In this document: positions 58,680 to 64,000 of the stretch, one piece after another
How the letters are laid out: each line of letters opens with the position of its first letter
Numbering within the stretch: the stretch's first letter is position 1
Origin: Saururus chinensis
Taxonomy: Eukaryota > Streptophyta > Magnoliopsida > Piperales > Saururaceae
Reading direction: 5' to 3'
DNA: 64,000 bases
NCBI GenBank assembly: GCA_035235625.1
Contig: CP141140.1
Location: forward strand, 67,472,782-67,536,781
Translations under genes and position numbers: made by a program
The notes under the pieces: model-generated
What the model saw: the letters and a program-made list of their open reading frames with translations, nothing else
Database searches by the model: none
Told to the model about the DNA's origin: nothing

Positions 58680-60610
58680 ATGACTTCTACCAATGGCAAA
58701 GAGATTCAGCTATCTAAGGATCAAGCTCACATTGAAGCTTTGACTCATAAATTAGCAGCATCAGAAAACCCAATGGAAAACCTCTTCGATATAATGAAGA
58801 GAATGACACAACAGTTACAAATACAAGGATTTTAGCCTAAACCCACTACTCTTGCCAAGGCAGTGGAACTAGCCTCTCTGTTGGAGCAAGAATATCATGT
58901 GTTCTTGATAGAAAGAAAAGACTGCAAGCAAAGCAAAATTCTAAGACGGAAGACAATAAGAGGAAAGTGACATTTCCTAACCAGAATACCAATTGAAAAT
59001 TTCATAGGACTTTTGGACCATCAACCCAAATTCAATGGGAGAAACAATTTCAGACATGTTTCAAATGTAACTGATCATTTATAATTAAACCCTTTGCAAG
59101 TGTACAAGGTAATTGTACTATGATAAGTATTTAAGGGTCGTCGAACCTCAAGGATGGATGAATTATTACTAAATCTAAAGAAGAATTTGCTGATTAAAAA
59201 CTAAAATAAACTTAAACTTAAATTAAGCAAAAGAAAGAAATCAACTAGTTTAAAAGCAAGAGATTAATTTGATGGAATTTACTTAGAAAATTGAATCCAC
59301 TATAGAACCATAACAATTTCTTAACTTTTAATCTAAATCTAGTATGAATATGAACAAGTATTCTCAGCTACAAGCTAGAATTACTTCAAAAAGAATCATT
59401 AATTAACTTCCATGGCATGAACTATCTTCGACAATAGCACGGATCATCTACACTAAACTAGCTATAGGCATGACCAGTCTAATCTTAGTATAACTCATCC
59501 AAGTTATTAATTATCTGAACATTAAAACTATTTTATGACCATCTCATCTAAATCACAGAAATTAGAATTGATGCAAATATCAAAACTACATCAATCTATC
59601 ATCTACAAGACAATAAATCAACATAGACTTGAATAAACATTAAAAGCTCTTCCATTAAAAAGGAAATCCATATCATACAATTGTCATCATTCACAACTGA
59701 GATCTAAATTAAAAAGAAAAGAAAACTGAAACTTATCTATAGCTTCATCAACTCATAAGTAAAAGAAAAGCCTAGCCTTCCATTGTAGAAGAAAGCACTT
59801 GAATCTCCATTAAAAGCTTTGAGTTCTCTTCCATCTTCTTCTTCCTTTTTTTCTTCCTAAAATCTACTGGAATCCCCCAATTTTAAGCCAAATATGTCTT
59901 TTTATAGGTATAAGTTCCGTAGGAAGAAGTCCAATATGAAAAGGATTGAAATTTGGGTCAAACAAGGAAACTGCACGTTATGCCATTCGATCGCCCTGCA
60001 AGCCCGATCGATTGCTTGAACTGTATTTTTGTCTGAATTCACGTTATCCTGATCGATCGGTAAGTGACCCCGTTCAATCGGCTACAATGTTTCTGCAATC
60101 TAGACAGTTTTCCTGGATAGTTCATATTCTGTTCATTAAGCTTTCCTTTGTGTCCATATTAATTTCCAACTTGTTTATAACTCCGAAAAGTTGTCCAAAT
60201 CACTTTATAGCATGTGAAGACTACTTTGAACTATTCAAAACATCGTCCAAGTACCTCGATAAGCGCACTTTATCTACAAAACATAAAATATCATACTTTA
60301 GACATGTAGAAAGTAACTAAAATTCCATCTTGATTTAAATACATGTCTAAACAACTAATAACTACAAAATCATTAATAATTAAACTAAAATACTAATATC
60401 TATCTTAATCTAAATAAACCATAACTAACTCTAAATTAACCTAATCTATACTAGCAAATAAGGTAAAAAGACATATAAAATAGATATATATTTTATACTT
60501 ATCAGTAACTAATTTCATCCACCAAAAAGTTGTTATATCTGTGAAAGGCGATTTTTGCATGTGGGGATCTTGGACATAAGATTAAGGAATGCCCAAGAAA
60601 AAATTAAGAT
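58680..60610 (+). pseudogene. Ty3 gag remnant, split by a solo LTR
   Basis: Gag pieces: DQAHIEALTHKLAASENPME and, past a stop, KPTTLAKAVELASLLEQEY. The start of a zinc knuckle (FQTCFKC) is reached at about 59068, where the 1.43-kb solo-LTR element is inserted (59072-60504). After it a further knuckle, CGDLGHKIKECPRKN, appears at about 60557-60600. Several frames are needed throughout. Confidence 0.7.
59072..60504 (-). mobile_element. Nested 1.43-kb solo-LTR-like element, copy 2
   Basis: 1,433 bp, reverse complement of the element at 1226-2654, flanked by a perfect 5-bp duplication GTAAC (59067-59071 and 60505-60509). Termini are TGATCATTTATAATT and TTTATACTTATCA. The TATA-like box (complement of TTTTTATAG, about 59899) is conserved. 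The copies are visibly very similar, so both insertions are probably recent relative to the Ty3 wreck that holds this one. Confidence 0.88.
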
Positions 60611-60799
60611 GAATAAAAAACCTAAGGTTCATGGGTGGCTGCTATCATTACAAAAGAAGCTCAAACTTGAACAAGAATTATACAAGGTACACTTCTGATT
60701 TTGGATAAGCTTGCTAAAGATTTAATAGATCCAGGATTGATGCATTGTTTTATAATTTTTCTTTGAGTTTTATTTATCCATTTGTGTAACTAGGATAAA

Positions 60800-63119
60800 T
60801 TTTAGACGTGTCAATTCCTATGGAAAAAAACTTTTATAGCATAGAAGATTCCTGAATATGTGTTTATATTATTAGAAAACATGGAATTTAAGGCTAACCT
60901 TATGCTCATACGTATGACAGACCTTGAAGTCAAATTAGAAATGGATTGGTTATCTGAGAATGAAGTCTTGGTACACTCTCAGAGGAAAATAGTTACATTC
61001 CATAAGCAAGAAAAGAAAAACTTTACCTTTTTAATAGGAAGTAAAGAACATGTAGGGACATGTATTATGTCTGCTATTAAGGCTTAACAATTGATATCAA
61101 AGAGATGTCACATGTATCTTTCTAGTATGTCATTTTAAGAGCCTCTAACTTCTAAATTAGAAAATATTGATGTGATTAGGGTTTTTACCGAAGGGTTCTC
61201 TAGGGGTATCACCATGAAGAGAGATTGACTTACCACCAGAAGTATGTCCTATTTCTAAGGCACCCTACTTAACAACTTTTGTAGAATGAAAAGAAGTAAA
61301 AAGTAAATTGCAGGAGTCATTGGATAAATGATTTATTTTACTCAGTGTTTCTCCCAAAGGAGCTCAAGTTTTGTTGTTAAGGAAGAAGAACGAATAAGAA
61401 AAATTTTGAATAAATTATTGCATGCTTAATTCTGTTACCTTAAAGAATATGTATCCTTTTCCCTTTACCGATGATTGGTTGGGTTAGTCACAAGAGGCCA
61501 AGGTATTCTCTACAGTAGATTTAAAGGTTTGAAAGTTTGAATACCATCAAGTGAAAAGATGGGGCAAAGATGATTTAACGACCGTTTTCGTGCCCAATAT
61601 AGCCACTAGGGATTTTTATAGTTATGTCATTGAATTGACAATTGCTCTTATAACTTTTATAGACATATGAACCGAGTTCTTTAAACTCAATTATAATTGT
61701 TTTTGGTTAATATTATTTTAGCATATTCTACTAGTCTAGAAGAATATCAAAAGCACGTATCAATAGTTCTGCAAATTCTATGAGATCATCGATTATATGT
61801 TAAGCTAAGTGTGAATTTTGGCTAGAACAAATTGTCTTTATGAGACATATTATCCCTAAAGATGAAGAGTCAGTGGACCCAAACAATATCGAGGTTATAA
61901 TTAGGTGGGGAAGGCCCAAGACACTTACAAAAATCAAAAATTTTCTAGATCTTGCTGGTACCATAGGTTTATCCAAGAAATTCCTAGTATAGCACTGCCC
62001 TAGACAAAGCTAACTAGAAAAGGGGTAAAGTGTATATGGAATGAGGAATGTGAGAATGGATTTTAAGAGTCAAAAGGGAAGCTAACCATAGTATACATCA
62101 TAGCTTTACGGTCTGACGTGGAAGACTCGTAGTATATAGTAATATTTCCATAACAATCCTCATATGTGTGCTGATGCAGAATGGTAAAGTAATTTTAACA
62201 GGAAACAAAGTTAGGGGATGGAATGTGATAAGGACTATAATTTTTAAATTCAGTGTCACTCAGGAAAAGAAAAGGTGGAGGCCAATACATTGAGCTGCAA
62301 GGACGAAGGAAGCATAGTTCAAATGCTAGTAGAGAAGTGAAATTGATGGAATAAATAACAAAATTTCAATTTGGGTTGTATTTAGAAAATAAGAGTTCTT
62401 TGTGGCCAACTTGAGTGTGAAATCCGACTTAGATGAGCACATTCTGGAGATTCAAAAAGAAGATAGAAATGTGTAAGTTTTGCTAGGAATGTCTGATTTC
62501 GATGAAGACTATGATGAAAGAGGAGTAAGATTTTTAAAAAAAATCGATGGTTTAGGCAATGCTCAAGTTAAGATAGGATCTGTTGTGCGAGGCACATAGA
62601 CCTCAATACACAATCCATCTGAAAGGATTAAGGATGTGTCAAGACCTGAAAAAAAAATAGTAAAATAAGACAAAAAGGGACACAGGAGAGTGTGTCTCTG
62701 AGTGTTTGCTAGCATATTAAAGCCAAATGTTGAAAAACCTTGTGGTACCTTACATTCGATTGAAATCTTCGAATGGAGATGGGATCATACTTCGGTGATT
62801 TTGTTTCAGGTCTATCTAGAATATTGTGAGGTAATGAAGTTATTTAACTAATAGTGGATTGACTCACAAGAGTGTACCATTCCTACCTCTCAAGAAGACA
62901 TAATTCATTGTTTTGGCCAAGACGTACATAAAGGAAACCATGAGTCAACATGGAGTGCTGTTGTCGATTTTATCAAATCGTGACAGTCGATTCACTTCAC
63001 AATTTTGGAAAGGACTTCATGACAAATTAGGTATTTCTCTAAGTTTTAGTGCAACCTTCCACTCACAAATGGATAAGCAATATGAGAGGTTCATTCAAAC
63101 ATTGGAAAACAGGTTATGA
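60800..63119 (+). pseudogene. Ty3 protease-RT-integrase remnant
   Basis: Many short frames in Ty3 order. Protease end: LEVKLEMDWLSENEVLVHSQ (60930-60990). RT: REIDLPPEVCPISKAPYL (about 61225), ESLDK*FILLSVSPKGAQVL, LNSVTLKNMYPFPFTDDWLG and AKVFSTVDLKV; the catalytic DD box is not readable. Tether: TKLTRKGVKCIWNEECENGF (about 62007-62070). Integrase: ILSNRDSRFTSQFWKGLHDK and FHSQMDKQYERFIQTLENRL (62913-63119), with HPQTDGQSE changed to HSQMDKQYE. This is a Tekay/Del-type pol by resemblance, long inactive. Confidence 0.8.
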
Positions 63120-64000
63120 GTTTGTGTTGTGGATGGGAGAAATGACCAGTAAATGAATTTTAGATGTAAGAATCAATTTAGCTTCATTGATAATATACTT
63201 GTGCTTAGAAAAATTGCCTATTGATTTTGGATTTTGGAGTCACGTAATACTAGAATATGATTTGATATTCGTAGTTGTGAATCCCAGTTATTATGATCTA
63301 GATAATTAGCTAAATGATTTATTTTGGATTAAAAATAGAAAAATAATTTCTTCGGGATTTATCATTTGTGCTCTTAAAAAGGGTTTTAAAAATTCAGGTC
63401 ATGATAGCTAGTATTGAAGACATTTTCTTCTAACCACAAGTCTAGGATCATGTGAAAATTTTGATATAGTGGAGGATGATCAGTTTTGGAATTGGAAACA
63501 CTCTTAGGTAAGTATGTAGTAGGGTTGTAGAACGGTTGAGGAGAAACCATTCGACACTTGAGGTATGGGATGCATTATGGAAAGAGGTAAGATTGATAGG
63601 CAATGGTTGGATTTGATGAGATTGAAGAATTGATTTGGATTGAGTCAGGTGGTACATTGGAGCAATGAGCAGAAGACCTAAGCGATGTAAGGATTTGGAA
63701 GATTCAAGGTTCTTAACGTCTTTAGGGGATAATGAATTAGTGAGAGTGGATAACATAATTGTACCCACATAATATATGCAATATGAAATGTAACAGAAAA
63801 ACAATGAGCAAGGAATTAGTAAGGATTTGACGACGGGATTTAGGTCTAAAGGGTTTCCTTAAGGAGTTCGAGTAAGACGATCTGGTTCTAAGGCGAATGG
63901 TGTGGAATGTAAGGTCGTAAGTAAATGATAGTAAGAATATGCTTGTATAGAGTTCAAGTTTGACAAGTAAGGCTATGCAAAGATCTGTAAGACTGTAAGT
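63120..64000. other. Tail of the Ty3 wreck, unresolved
   Basis: No domain is readable. GACGACGGGATTTAGGTCTAAAGGG (63830-63854) recalls the coding end and polypurine tract that precede the 3' LTR in Tekay-type elements. The 3' LTR, if present, would begin near the window edge. Confidence 0.3.

Overview
This window is nuclear DNA from a flowering plant. The signs are a nine-coding-exon gene with GT/AG introns, a plant-type F-box/WD40 gene, Ty3 chromovirus, Ty1 SIRE-like, CACTA and Mutator-like repeats, and AT-rich intergenic DNA. The species cannot be fixed from sequence alone. A 23-base run of N at 9845-9867 is an assembly gap.

Only two intact host genes are visible, as a divergent pair in a gene island of about 7 kb (40.5-47.3 kb). 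On the minus strand is an intronless F-box/WD40-repeat protein of 561 aa. On the plus strand is an ELMO-domain protein of 321 aa, whose nine coding exons could all be joined in phase.

The rest is layered transposon debris. 0.5-6.4 kb and 26.4-30.9 kb hold two inverted copies of a very long (about 4.5 kb) solo-LTR-like element, each with TG...CA ends and a perfect 5-bp target duplication. The first copy is itself interrupted by a 1.43-kb solo-LTR-like element, whose second copy sits inverted at 59.1-60.5 kb. 7-9.8 kb and 19.7-21.3 kb are CACTA-like ends with dense arrays of an AGCGACGCT motif; the first carries a captured, frameshifted LBD (LOB-domain) gene fragment. 10.7-15.4 kb and 21.3-24.8 kb contain four copies of a SIRE-like Ty1/copia LTR with gag or 3' remnants and a sandwiched Ty3 integrase fragment. 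15.5-18.9 kb is another long LTR related to the 4.5-kb family. 32.3-32.9 kb holds two adjacent small elements with 10-bp target duplications, one a nearly perfect foldback. 33.99-39.41 kb is a complete but dead Ty3 chromovirus (two LTRs, Met-type primer site, gag-pol, chromodomain). 49.3-53.5 kb is a degenerate Ty1/copia element. 54.1-64 kb has two related LTR-like sequences head to head around a GC-rich core; the right one leads into the wreck of another Ty3 element.

No new multi-gene system is evident. The most informative oddity is that all 11 in-frame stops found in the two long reading frames of the 34-39 kb Ty3 element are TAG, consistent with C-to-T decay at CAG (CHG) sites. The foldback element and the captured LBD fragment are the next most interesting.
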